A stretch of 64,000 nt of DNA from positions 29,209 to 93,208 of the forward strand of contig CANLUY010000003.1 of NCBI GenBank assembly GCA_947494435.1, written 5' to 3'. The notes under the pieces are model-generated. The model ran no database searches. It had not been told where the DNA came from and saw only the letters and a list, made by a program, of their open reading frames with translations. Positions 22,930 to 30,577 of this stretch are shown here, in pieces. Both the position numbers and the translations under genes were made by a program. Positions within the stretch are counted from its first letter, which is position 1. Every line of letters starts with the position of its first letter. The stretch is from an uncultured Litoreibacter sp. (lineage in GTDB: Bacteria; Pseudomonadota; Alphaproteobacteria; Rhodobacterales; Rhodobacteraceae).

Positions 22930-24021
22930 CTAGCGCCCGATTCGCTTGTTCCTGTCGATTTGCGCCTGGTAGTTTGGTGCCTGACCCGAACCCGGGCTCG
23001 CTTGAGATGGATTGTTTGCTGGAGCTGGTTGGGTTGCGATACTAGGCCGTCTCATCGGCATTTCACCAAGACCCATCATTGAGCGTGCCCGAAGTGCAGC
23101 ATACTCGGAACCCGTAGCATTCCCCATCAGATATCGGCTTTGCGCTTGTTGTGATCCGGCTAGTGCGCGACCAAAGGCGTAGCTGCCGCCCAAGCCACCA
23201 GAGATAGCTGGCAACATAATGTTACCGGAGATGGCCCTCACGATGAATGGGGTTGCAAGGATGAAGCCTTTCGCCATCAGTACCATCATGAAGAATGGGA
23301 CTAATGCACCAATGTTGGGTGCTGCGGCTGGGTCCCCTAATTCTCCAAGCATAGATGTAGAGACGCCAGTGATGGTTGAAAAAACGCCAGCGATGATGAT
23401 TGGGTACATTGCGAAGGACACCAGAGCCGTTAGCCAACGTGCGAAGTAGTCTTTAGTGACGTCGAACAACGTTAAGAAAATCATGATTGGCGCGAGTCCA
23501 AGCAGTAAAGCGATCATCAATCGCGAAGCGACCATTAGGAAAGCGGCAAGTGCGCCAAGAAGGGAAAGAAGAAATACGCCCAAATTGGAAAGTATTGCTC
23601 CCGCCATCCAGTTTAGTTCCTCTCCAGCGGCGTTTAGGTAGTCGCCAAAGCGGGCGATCATCCTGTCGAACTCCTCTGCGTAAGTACCAGATGGGCCAGG
23701 TGCGCCGCCGCCTACTGCGGCGATTAATGATCCTGCGATGCTATCGATCCCATTGAGTATTGCGGATGACAACACGTTAAACTGCGTCCAATTCTGAGCA
23801 AAGATGCCTATCATTACAATCTTGAAGCCCAGCCAAAGAGCCGACCTTCCGTCCATCGAGCGATATTGAAAGATCATGTTGATCGCGACGAGCATTAGGA
23901 CGAGTGTGACGGCCACTGTCGTTACGGTTCCGACAGTTGCTGCAATTGCCCCAAACTGGGTTTCGGCGGAGTCATCGAGGAAGCCTTGTGCTTCGTCTAC
24001 GATGAATGAAACGACGCTCAT
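22930..24021 (-). CDS. virB6: VirB6 inner-membrane channel protein
   Basis: 363 residues, polytopic, with about six membrane segments between residues 25 and 290 and a large periplasmic loop around residues 95-145. The conserved Trp of the family may lie in LNWMAGAIL or RWLTALVSF. VirB6 forms the inner-membrane part of the DNA channel with VirB8 and VirB10. The hydrophilic C-terminal 60 residues are Pro/Gln-rich. It lies at the end of the operon rather than beside virB5, as in several roseobacterial T4SS loci. SD AGGAGA before the ATG at 24021. Confidence 0.85.
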   Translation of the reverse strand: MSVVSFIVDEAQGFLDDSAETQFGAIAATVGTVTTVAVTLVLMLVAINMIFQYRSMDGRSALWLGFKIVMIGIFAQNWTQFNVLSSAILNGIDSIAGSLIAAVGGGAPGPSGTYAEEFDRMIARFGDYLNAAGEELNWMAGAILSNLGVFLLSLLGALAAFLMVASRLMIALLLGLAPIMIFLTLFDVTKDYFARWLTALVSFAMYPIIIAGVFSTITGVSTSMLGELGDPAAAPNIGALVPFFMMVLMAKGFILATPFIVRAISGNIMLPAISGGLGGSYAFGRALAGSQQAQSRYLMGNATGSEYAALRARSMMGLGEMPMRRPSIATQPAPANNPSQASPGSGQAPNYQAQIDRNKRIGR

Positions 24022-24035
24022 AGTTATCTCCTATG

Positions 24036-24437
24036 CTACCAATTTCCTTCTATTTCGCACAGCTCACGAGCCTCGGTCCGTAGCGCATTGTAGCGACTGA
24101 AGTGTTCTTCGTCGGCTGCTCGTAAAGCGTCCCTATCGCCACCGAGGTAGTTGTCGTTAAAGTATTGAACAGCGCCATCCCAGGTCGGAAAACGAGTTTC
24201 GCATGAGCATTCCTGAGCTTCGACAACTCGTTCGACGCCTTGCGCGCGGTAGATAGTCTGGATCACGAGGCGCTTGTAGCGCTCTCGTGAAGGTAGTTCA
24301 GCCATCCATTCAGGTTCAATGGGGCGGTCCTGACAGAATTCATGCTCGGTCCCAATCGTTGGGACCAATCCTTGGGCAGACGCGCAGACGGGAGATAGGC
24401 TGATAATCGCGGCAGAAACGAAAGTGTTCAATTTCAT
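24036..24437 (-). CDS. exported T4SS-associated protein of unknown function
   Basis: 133 residues from the ATG at 24437 (SD GGAGAAAA). The signal peptide (MKLNTFVSAAIISLSPVCASA) is followed by a mature domain with four cysteines, including CSCETRF and the C-terminal ELCEIEG, probably disulfide-bonded. Not a known VirB component. It overlaps the 73-residue gene by 4 bp and precedes virB6, so it probably acts in the periplasmic part of the transfer machine. Confidence 0.6.
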   Translation of the reverse strand: MKLNTFVSAAIISLSPVCASAQGLVPTIGTEHEFCQDRPIEPEWMAELPSRERYKRLVIQTIYRAQGVERVVEAQECSCETRFPTWDGAVQYFNDNYLGGDRDALRAADEEHFSRYNALRTEARELCEIEGNW

Positions 24438-24655
24438 GCTGTTTTCTCCTGTTTTCCTCGCATCTCTTCTTCTGAGAACTCGTACTGCAACAGGACGGTA
24501 TACATTGGTTGATGGCCCTGAAAATGGGTCATGGAGATGATTTCCCAACCGTCCAGTGTGTAGGAAGCGATAGTGTCTTCCATTTCCTGAATGCTGAATT
24601 TCTTCCCGCCATTGAAGGTCAGGATTTTTGGCATGTAGCTTTTCCCATTGCTCAT
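24434..24655 (-). CDS. small T4SS-operon protein
   Basis: 73 residues; the start ATG at 24655 overlaps the virB11 stop as ATGA and the end overlaps the next gene by 4 bp. The sequence pattern (KKFSIQEMEDTIASYTLDGWEI, then YTVLLQYEF) resembles small DUF4177-like proteins, but the match is weak. Probably cytoplasmic. Confidence 0.55.
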   Translation of the reverse strand: MSNGKSYMPKILTFNGGKKFSIQEMEDTIASYTLDGWEIISMTHFQGHQPMYTVLLQYEFSEEEMRGKQEKTA

Positions 24656-25641
24656 TCTTGGGCCCCCTTTTCCAGTTCTGTCCCAGGCAAATAGAATTCG
24701 GTAATCCCACGCTTGCCGTCTTCACGGCCCGCTTGGATAATCACGTCAATTGAGCTTTCGATGTAGTCTACCATATCCCTATAAGGTATTGGGACTTCTG
24801 TCTTTAACGCTGCGATTGCTAGGCGTTGGACCGCCAGTTGAGGCGTTTCCGCGTGCAGGGTGGTCATAGAACCGCCATGGCCAGTGTTGATGGCCTCAAG
24901 GAAAGTCATGGCCTCTTTACCGCGTACCTCGCCCAGTATGATCCTGTCTGGGCGCATCCGGAGAGTGGAAGTCAGCAAGATATCGGCCGTCTGGTGCGGT
25001 GCGTCGCGGTTTGAAATCAGCGTGACCGAATTCGGTTGCGACGGAAGCAGCTCTGCTGCTTCTTCAATGGTCAAGATCCTTTCAACGTCATCGACGTAAG
25101 AAAGGATTTTCCGTGCCGCCACTGTCTTCCCTGTAGACGTTCCGCCAGAGACGATCATGTTGAGCTTGTTTTCAACGCAATGACGGATGGCTGCGTCAAT
25201 GTCACCGCTTGCCACGACTTGGCGAAGCTGTCGGTTCTTTTCTTGGCGCCGTTCTTCCAGCTTACGTTCTTTTCCGTAGAGGAAGCCCAATTTGATTGAA
25301 TCGAGTGGCAAGCTGGAAAAGAACCTCAAACTAATCGACATGCCCCGGTTTACGGCCGGAGGTGTGATAACCTGTGCTCGGATCGGGCGGTCAAGATAGC
25401 TGATTGAGACCGAGACGATGGGCTTGTCTTTGGAAAGTGGCGTTCCGGCGTCAGACGCGATCTGGTTGCCGAGGTCTTTGACTTGATCCTCTGTCAGAGT
25501 TTGTGAAAGGCGAGACATGAAATGGTCGCCTTGGAACTCTCCCCAGCAAGAGCCATCCGGGTTGATGCAGATTTCGATTACATCTTCCCGTTTGGCGTCC
25601 TCTAGCCGGTCAATTGAGGATTGAAGGTAGCTCAGCGACAT
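24652..25641 (-). CDS. virB11: VirB11 secretion ATPase
   Basis: 329 residues from the ATG at 25641 (the ORF-track start is 10 codons longer). An N-terminal domain of about 140 residues precedes the RecA-like ATPase: Walker A GGTSTGKT near residue 160, Asp box ILTIEEAAEL, Walker B IILGEVRGKEAM and the His box TGHGGSMTTLHA. It is a hexameric cytoplasmic traffic ATPase switching the channel between pilus assembly and DNA export. It starts 5 bp after the virB10 stop. Confidence 0.93.
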   Translation of the reverse strand: MSLSYLQSSIDRLEDAKREDVIEICINPDGSCWGEFQGDHFMSRLSQTLTEDQVKDLGNQIASDAGTPLSKDKPIVSVSISYLDRPIRAQVITPPAVNRGMSISLRFFSSLPLDSIKLGFLYGKERKLEERRQEKNRQLRQVVASGDIDAAIRHCVENKLNMIVSGGTSTGKTVAARKILSYVDDVERILTIEEAAELLPSQPNSVTLISNRDAPHQTADILLTSTLRMRPDRIILGEVRGKEAMTFLEAINTGHGGSMTTLHAETPQLAVQRLAIAALKTEVPIPYRDMVDYIESSIDVIIQAGREDGKRGITEFYLPGTELEKGAQE

Positions 25642-25645
25642 AGGA

Positions 25646-27040
25646 TCAGAAAATCTCCAAGTCACGATCAACCATAACTGTGATGCGCGCTCCTTGGTCG
25701 ACGTAGATCACAGGTTTGATTGAAAGGTATTCACCGATGATACTGCCTGTTGCGTCGGCGAGGTTGTCGCCGACGTCTTCAAGCACATCCTCGGCAAGTT
25801 CATCTTCGGTTTGGTTTGCGGCAACGGTTGGCGCGGCGGATATCAGAGAAATTAGCGCTGCGGAGCCGAAGCGCTCGGTAAAGCGTGTGTCAACGAAACC
25901 AGTTGTTCCAGAGCGTCCAAGTTCATCGGCTCCAAAGGAGCTGATCTGAACGGATTGATTGGTCGGTAGGATGATGCGGTCCCAGGCAACGGTTACACGG
26001 CTTTGAGCAATCTCCGCACCAGAACGATAACGACCAATGAGTCGTGATCCAGCTGGGATGAGGAGGCGTGACCCGTCATAGCTGTAGACGTTCTCAGATG
26101 TGATCGCTCTTACTTGGCCCGCAAGCTCGCTAGAAATAGCGGTTTCCAAAGCTGCCTGAATGACGGTGCCCTGAATGACCGTATTTGAGGGATTTGCGAT
26201 AACTTCGGATTGGGTCACTTGAGATGGGAGGGCACCGTTGAGAACGAAGTCAGTGACATCTCCGAATGTACGTTCTGCCAGTTCGGTCCCTGGACCGCCA
26301 TTTGTTGCTCCGCCAAAGGCGATAGTTGGTGATTGTATGCGGGCTTCCTGGAAAGCGCGTTCCTCGTCCGCGCGGCGCTGTAATTCGGCCAAACGCCGAG
26401 CCTCTTCTTCGCGGCGCAGTCGCTCTTGTTCCCGCAAAAGCAGCTCGTCTTCGGTTGGACCAACAGGCGCAGGGGCGGGGGCATTTGCTTCCAATCGCGC
26501 TAGATCGAGGTCCATGCGGAGCTCTTGAAGCTCACGATCGCGCTCCGCCATTTCTGCGGCAAACTGTTCCTGTGCCGCTTCCGAAGCAGCCTGCAACTCT
26601 GCCAGTTGTGCTGTCAGCGCATTCATCGCGTCTGCAGCTGATGTGTCCTCTTCGACAACAGGTTCAGGGGCATTTTGTATCGCCTCAATCTGAGCTTGAA
26701 GTGCTGCGATCTGAGCAAGGAGTTCGGCATTGGGCTCAGGATTGGTAGCTGGGATTTCTACGATTTCAGGTTCGGGTGGGGCAGGGGGCACGAATGGATC
26801 GATTGCACCGAAGCCATCGCCCTCTGGTTGGAATTCGTCGGGTGTCGCGGTCGGCAACACGACTTCTTCCTCGGGTTGGTTCAACACGTAGAAGAATGCA
26901 CCCGCCATTCCGATCAAAGCGACAACGAGAATAGCGATTACAGGCGAGCGGCGTTCCGATGCAATTGGCGCGCCCACAGCACCGGCTTCGAGACGCGCAA
27001 GTCGTTGGTTAACTTCTGCTTGGTTCGGATCATCGCTCAT
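25646..27040 (-). CDS. virB10: VirB10 core-complex protein
   Basis: 464 residues. The ATG at 27040 overlaps the virB9 stop as ATGA. A short cytoplasmic N-terminus, one membrane segment (residues 34-54) and a Pro/Glu-rich periplasmic linker with coiled-coil around residues 85-220 lead to the C-terminal VirB10 beta-barrel domain (LLIPAGSRLIGRYRSG, TRFTERFGSA). VirB10 spans both membranes and senses ATP energy from VirB11/VirD4. The coiled-coil insert is long compared with Ti VirB10 (377 residues). Confidence 0.9.
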   Translation of the reverse strand: MSDDPNQAEVNQRLARLEAGAVGAPIASERRSPVIAILVVALIGMAGAFFYVLNQPEEEVVLPTATPDEFQPEGDGFGAIDPFVPPAPPEPEIVEIPATNPEPNAELLAQIAALQAQIEAIQNAPEPVVEEDTSAADAMNALTAQLAELQAASEAAQEQFAAEMAERDRELQELRMDLDLARLEANAPAPAPVGPTEDELLLREQERLRREEEARRLAELQRRADEERAFQEARIQSPTIAFGGATNGGPGTELAERTFGDVTDFVLNGALPSQVTQSEVIANPSNTVIQGTVIQAALETAISSELAGQVRAITSENVYSYDGSRLLIPAGSRLIGRYRSGAEIAQSRVTVAWDRIILPTNQSVQISSFGADELGRSGTTGFVDTRFTERFGSAALISLISAAPTVAANQTEDELAEDVLEDVGDNLADATGSIIGEYLSIKPVIYVDQGARITVMVDRDLEIF

Positions 27041-27729
27041 GATGTGCCCCCCGTTGCATTTGCTTGAATACAGACCACGGTTTCGCCAAGGCGCAGCGCC
27101 CATCGAGAGTTCACGCCAGATACGCGGATCACGCGAGGATCTGTCTGTTGTGAGTTGACGGTGCGCTCACGGCCGTTTGAGTAACGGAAGATTGCCGGAA
27201 CAGGCGCATTCCGAGCGAATTGGAAGTATGTGAACGTACCGTCATCCCAGACACGCGTTGGTGTGATCTCTGATCGAGAGCTTGCACCGTAGTTGTAGTT
27301 CGGTGCCTGTGCAGCGACGGCATTTTGAGGTCGTCTTTGTTCATCAGGATAGCGGAACTGGACCACATAGAAGGTGGGCGAGGACACTTCTCTCACGTTG
27401 AAATAGTAACTGCGGCGGTTGGTGTAGACGGTCACATTGGTATGGACGCCGCGCGCGACCGGCTTAATCGCGAACGCCTGCCCGCCAGGCACGCCATCAA
27501 GTTCAAATCCTTCGGTGTCGCCGGATAGGATCGAGCGGATGGTTTCGCCATCCCCAAATTCAACAGTGGTCACATGCGTGAGCGAGACATTCAGGCGGAA
27601 AACTTGACCGTCTTGATAGGTGGCAATTCGCACTCGCGCGTCGTTGGGGCCGCGGCGCGGCGTTGCTTCAGCAAGAGCTGTCGATGCGGTGAACATCAAT
27701 GCCAGCAGGGCTATTCCGAGACTGCGCAT
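27037..27729 (-). CDS. virB9: VirB9 outer-membrane core protein
   Basis: 230 residues with signal peptide MRSLGIALLALMFTASTALA. The N-terminal domain contains RIATYQDGQVFRLNVSLTH, and the C-terminal domain DDGTFTYFQF and the GRERTVN strand typical of VirB9/TrbG. It forms the outer-membrane ring with VirB7 and VirB10. It is coupled to virB10 and starts 1 bp after the virB8 stop. Confidence 0.9.
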   Translation of the reverse strand: MRSLGIALLALMFTASTALAEATPRRGPNDARVRIATYQDGQVFRLNVSLTHVTTVEFGDGETIRSILSGDTEGFELDGVPGGQAFAIKPVARGVHTNVTVYTNRRSYYFNVREVSSPTFYVVQFRYPDEQRRPQNAVAAQAPNYNYGASSRSEITPTRVWDDGTFTYFQFARNAPVPAIFRYSNGRERTVNSQQTDPRVIRVSGVNSRWALRLGETVVCIQANATGGTS

Positions 27730-27730
27730 A

Positions 27731-28384
27731 TCAGTTCTCCAATCTGTCTGAACGGATCGAGTATTCGATCACTGTGAAGCCAAAGGGGTTCGTCCAAACC
27801 TGATCAATTGTACGGGCTTCTTCGGGCCGGAACTCGAAAAGCATGGTCGCAGTGAACAGACCAGCTTGGACGCCTTGAATCGAGGTGAGCCGCTTTCGGA
27901 GCCGGACAGTCGCGCGGTTCTCGCCAATCAAGTTTACGCTGAGAATTTCGACATCCAGCGTAGAGTTGCTGCCGTAGACGGTTGGCGGATACTGGGCGTT
28001 CGCGCTGTTCCATTGGGCGCGCACTGAGGCTTCGGCGCGGCCATCTGAACGCTGTAAGACGCTGTTGATCCGGACGTCGTTGTCCAGCTGATTGTAGACC
28101 TCACGATCAGTTACATAGCGGAAAATTTCAGCTTCGATCACTGCTTGATTGCCAGTGACCGCGCTTGCGCCAACAGAGACTTCAGGCAACGCAAACCCCG
28201 TTTCGGGATCGTAGGGCACGACCACCGGGGGTGGGTCCACATCGAGGATGGCGACAGCGACGGCACCCAGGCATCCGAGAAGACCAAAGGTTAGTCCGGC
28301 TAGCCCGAGCTTCTGCCAGAGGCGTTCACGACGCAGCGCGCCGTAGACCAGCTCTTCCTCAATGATCTCTTTCTCGTTGTCCAA
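27731..28384 (-). CDS. virB8: VirB8 assembly factor
   Basis: 217 residues from TTG at 28384 (SD GAGGGA). A short cytoplasmic N-terminus, one membrane segment (residues 26-48) and the periplasmic NTF2-like VirB8 domain with TDREVYNQLDNDVRINSVL and the C-terminal NPFGFTVIEYSIRSD. VirB8 nucleates the inner-membrane complex. Shorter at the N-terminus than Ti VirB8 but otherwise complete. Confidence 0.88.
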   Translation of the reverse strand: MDNEKEIIEEELVYGALRRERLWQKLGLAGLTFGLLGCLGAVAVAILDVDPPPVVVPYDPETGFALPEVSVGASAVTGNQAVIEAEIFRYVTDREVYNQLDNDVRINSVLQRSDGRAEASVRAQWNSANAQYPPTVYGSNSTLDVEILSVNLIGENRATVRLRKRLTSIQGVQAGLFTATMLFEFRPEEARTIDQVWTNPFGFTVIEYSIRSDRLEN

Positions 28385-28402
28385 TATCTCAATCCCTCAA
28401 TG

Positions 28403-29248
28403 TTAATCGCCGAGGTCTGGAATGGTGAATTCCATGAAGTTTTGCTCTTCGGCGATGGTGGCTGCATCGATGACACCACCGGTGCCGTCGCCTACGGTTT
28501 GAACGGCTTCAAGCTGCCACATCGCGACGAGTGCAATGGCCAGTTCAGCCGTGACGCGCGTATTCAGGTCGACGCTTTCTTTGAGTTCGTCCATGTCATC
28601 AATCAGGCCAACAAGGCGGTCGACGCGCTCAAGCGATTGGCCTGCATCCTCGTAGCTGTTCTGCGCTGCAGACGAGACGAGGGCGCCGGTGGTCGCTTGC
28701 GTTGCGATACGTTCAGCTCCAGCGTTGCCGCTGGTTGCCATTTCGTTGAGCGTGTCTTCATCAAAACCGAGGTCTGCAAGAACGCGACCCATCTGGGTTT
28801 GGATTTGGCCTGCGCCGGAACCGCTGAGGCCTGAAAAGTCACCTGTGCGAATTGCTTGGATCGTCGCTTGGATATCACCAAACTCTTGATCCAGAAGGCC
28901 GTTCAACTCGGCTTCCATCTCGGTCGCGATCACTTCTGGGAGTTCGGCCAAACGGGTGAGTGCAGCATAGGTTTCTTGGAGCTGGGCCAATTGATCTGTG
29001 AGTGTGGAGAGTTGTTCTCGAAGCTGCGAAAGCTGCTCATTTTGGAGTAACTCATCTTCGATCATCTGGCGCAGTTGTTGTATGTTTTGGGCAATGTTCT
29101 GCGTGTCCACAACGGGCACGCCTTGCGCGAGGGCAGGGGCCGATATCATCGAGATGGGAGCAGCGATGCCGAGCGGCAAAAGCAATGCGACTACGGAAGC
29201 CCGAACGGTGCTGCGGACGTAGGTGATTTGAAGCGATAGCGTGCGCAT
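28403..29248 (-). CDS. virB5: VirB5-like pilus-tip/adhesin protein
   Basis: 281 residues with an extended signal peptide ending ISAPALAQG. The mature protein is almost wholly helical with a long coiled coil (residues 50-115) rich in Gln and Leu, as in VirB5/TrbJ. It starts QGVPVVDT and ends EEQNFMEFTIPDLGD; both ends recur in the upstream VirB1-like chimera. VirB5 decorates the pilus tip and helps contact with recipients. The start overlaps the chimera stop as TAATG. Confidence 0.8.
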   Translation of the reverse strand: MRTLSLQITYVRSTVRASVVALLLPLGIAAPISMISAPALAQGVPVVDTQNIAQNIQQLRQMIEDELLQNEQLSQLREQLSTLTDQLAQLQETYAALTRLAELPEVIATEMEAELNGLLDQEFGDIQATIQAIRTGDFSGLSGSGAGQIQTQMGRVLADLGFDEDTLNEMATSGNAGAERIATQATTGALVSSAAQNSYEDAGQSLERVDRLVGLIDDMDELKESVDLNTRVTAELAIALVAMWQLEAVQTVGDGTGGVIDAATIAEEQNFMEFTIPDLGD

Positions 29249-30408
29249 TAGTCTAAGTCCTCTATGGTGAAGTTCATGAATTCTTGTTCTTGCATCCGCG
29301 CCGCCGCGAGCCGCAGCTGTTCAGCGCTTAGGGGTTGGGTCCGAGCGGCTTGAAGTCTTGTCCTTGCCGCAATGAGACGGACCAACTCGGCTCTGGCGTA
29401 GGTGTTCAACGCCATGGACTCCTGCACATCGGTGGTTGAGCCAATGCGGGTTACGATATCCCGCACGCGAAGGGCAGCTTGCCGGATTGCAGTAGGGGAG
29501 CTGCTTCCATAGAATGCTGCACCCGTGCCCATCAGCGACAGGTTGGAGTTCGCCAGAAGGGCGGGGTCGATTGTGCCGAGCGCTTCGATCCCGCCTATGC
29601 GTGCCAGGTACTCATTGTATTTCTGCGGGATGACTTGAACGTAGTGCTGGGTTTCCCGAAAGGGCGGGACACCGCCATAATCAATTACGTTGCCCGGTCC
29701 TGCATTATAGGCGGCAAGCGCGAAGATGATGTTGCCATCAAAACGGTTGAGCTGTTGGGCCAGATACCGCGCCCCTCCTTCCACCTGGAGATAAGGGCTG
29801 GTGCGATACTGAGGATTGATCCCAAGATCACCGGCAGTGCCAGGCATGATCTGCGTCAGACCGTAGGCACCCACAGGGCTTTCAGCACGAACCACGAACC
29901 GGCTTTCTTGCCAGATCAGTGCTTGAAGCAATGCTCGCCACTGGACAACCGAGAGGCCAGCCGCAGACACGCCGGGACGGCTGTGCGTTTCCTGTGCCAC
30001 GCGGATGATGAGCTGCTCGATATTTTCAGCGGCATCACCAAACATCTGGTTGCCAGCAGGGTTGGGATCGAGGTCAGCGGTCCCGTAGACCGCTTCCACG
30101 GACCTATCCGCATTGCCGCTGCCACCTTCGAGGCCAGAGACCATTCCCGATATCGCAATGCCGCCAGCTTCGAAGCTGGTCTGCGCATCGAGAATATCGT
30201 CGAGAACCGCGAGCTGGTCCCGCTCAATCTCTGAAATGGCTTCTTCGACCGCGACGGTGTCACCTTGCACAGCAAGGTCAGCCTCCCGATCAGCCGTTTC
30301 GATAATGTCGCGGGCCGTGAGGCCGGAGTCCACGACTGGCACGCCCTGGGCGAGCGCGCCGGTTGAAACCCCGACCAGCAACAGCGCTGCGACGGTGAGC
30401 TTATTCAT
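29248..30408 (-). CDS. chimeric VirB5-like protein with embedded lytic transglycosylase domain
   Basis: 386 residues from the ATG at 30408 (SD GGAGG). Signal peptide to residue ~20, then QGVPVVDS and a helical segment as in VirB5. Residues ~150-265 form a soluble lytic transglycosylase domain (ALIWQESRFVVRAESP with catalytic Glu, AYGLTQIMPGTA, FALAAYNAGPGNV). The C-terminal ~90 residues are helical and end QEQEFMNFTIEDLD, matching the next gene's end; ESMALNTYARAEL also matches its ESVDLNTRVTAEL. The enzyme would cut peptidoglycan while held in a VirB5-like scaffold. A separate VirB1 lies at the operon start. Confidence 0.8.
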   Translation of the reverse strand: MNKLTVAALLLVGVSTGALAQGVPVVDSGLTARDIIETADREADLAVQGDTVAVEEAISEIERDQLAVLDDILDAQTSFEAGGIAISGMVSGLEGGSGNADRSVEAVYGTADLDPNPAGNQMFGDAAENIEQLIIRVAQETHSRPGVSAAGLSVVQWRALLQALIWQESRFVVRAESPVGAYGLTQIMPGTAGDLGINPQYRTSPYLQVEGGARYLAQQLNRFDGNIIFALAAYNAGPGNVIDYGGVPPFRETQHYVQVIPQKYNEYLARIGGIEALGTIDPALLANSNLSLMGTGAAFYGSSSPTAIRQAALRVRDIVTRIGSTTDVQESMALNTYARAELVRLIAARTRLQAARTQPLSAEQLRLAAARMQEQEFMNFTIEDLD

Positions 30409-30577
30409 TGGCAATGTCCTCCAAGTCTAAGAGATGGGGGTCATTGAGCGGTTCAAAGTCGCAGTTCACTGGCGCGACGCTGCGTGAAACGAAGCTGAAG
30501 CAGTTGGCTTGCGGCTCTTGATAGTTCGAGCAACCCGCGATCACACACAGCATTAGGAAATAGGTCAATTTCTTCAT
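30401..30577 (-). CDS. virB7: VirB7-like lipoprotein
   Basis: 58 residues from the ATG at 30577, which overlaps the virB4 stop as ATGA. Lipobox LCVIAGC with Cys17 as lipidation site, then a short mature chain with two more cysteines (ANCFSF, VNCDF). Size and position in the operon fit VirB7, the lipoprotein that disulfide-bonds to VirB9 in the outer-membrane ring. Confidence 0.75.
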   Translation of the reverse strand: MKKLTYFLMLCVIAGCSNYQEPQANCFSFVSRSVAPVNCDFEPLNDPHLLDLEDIANE

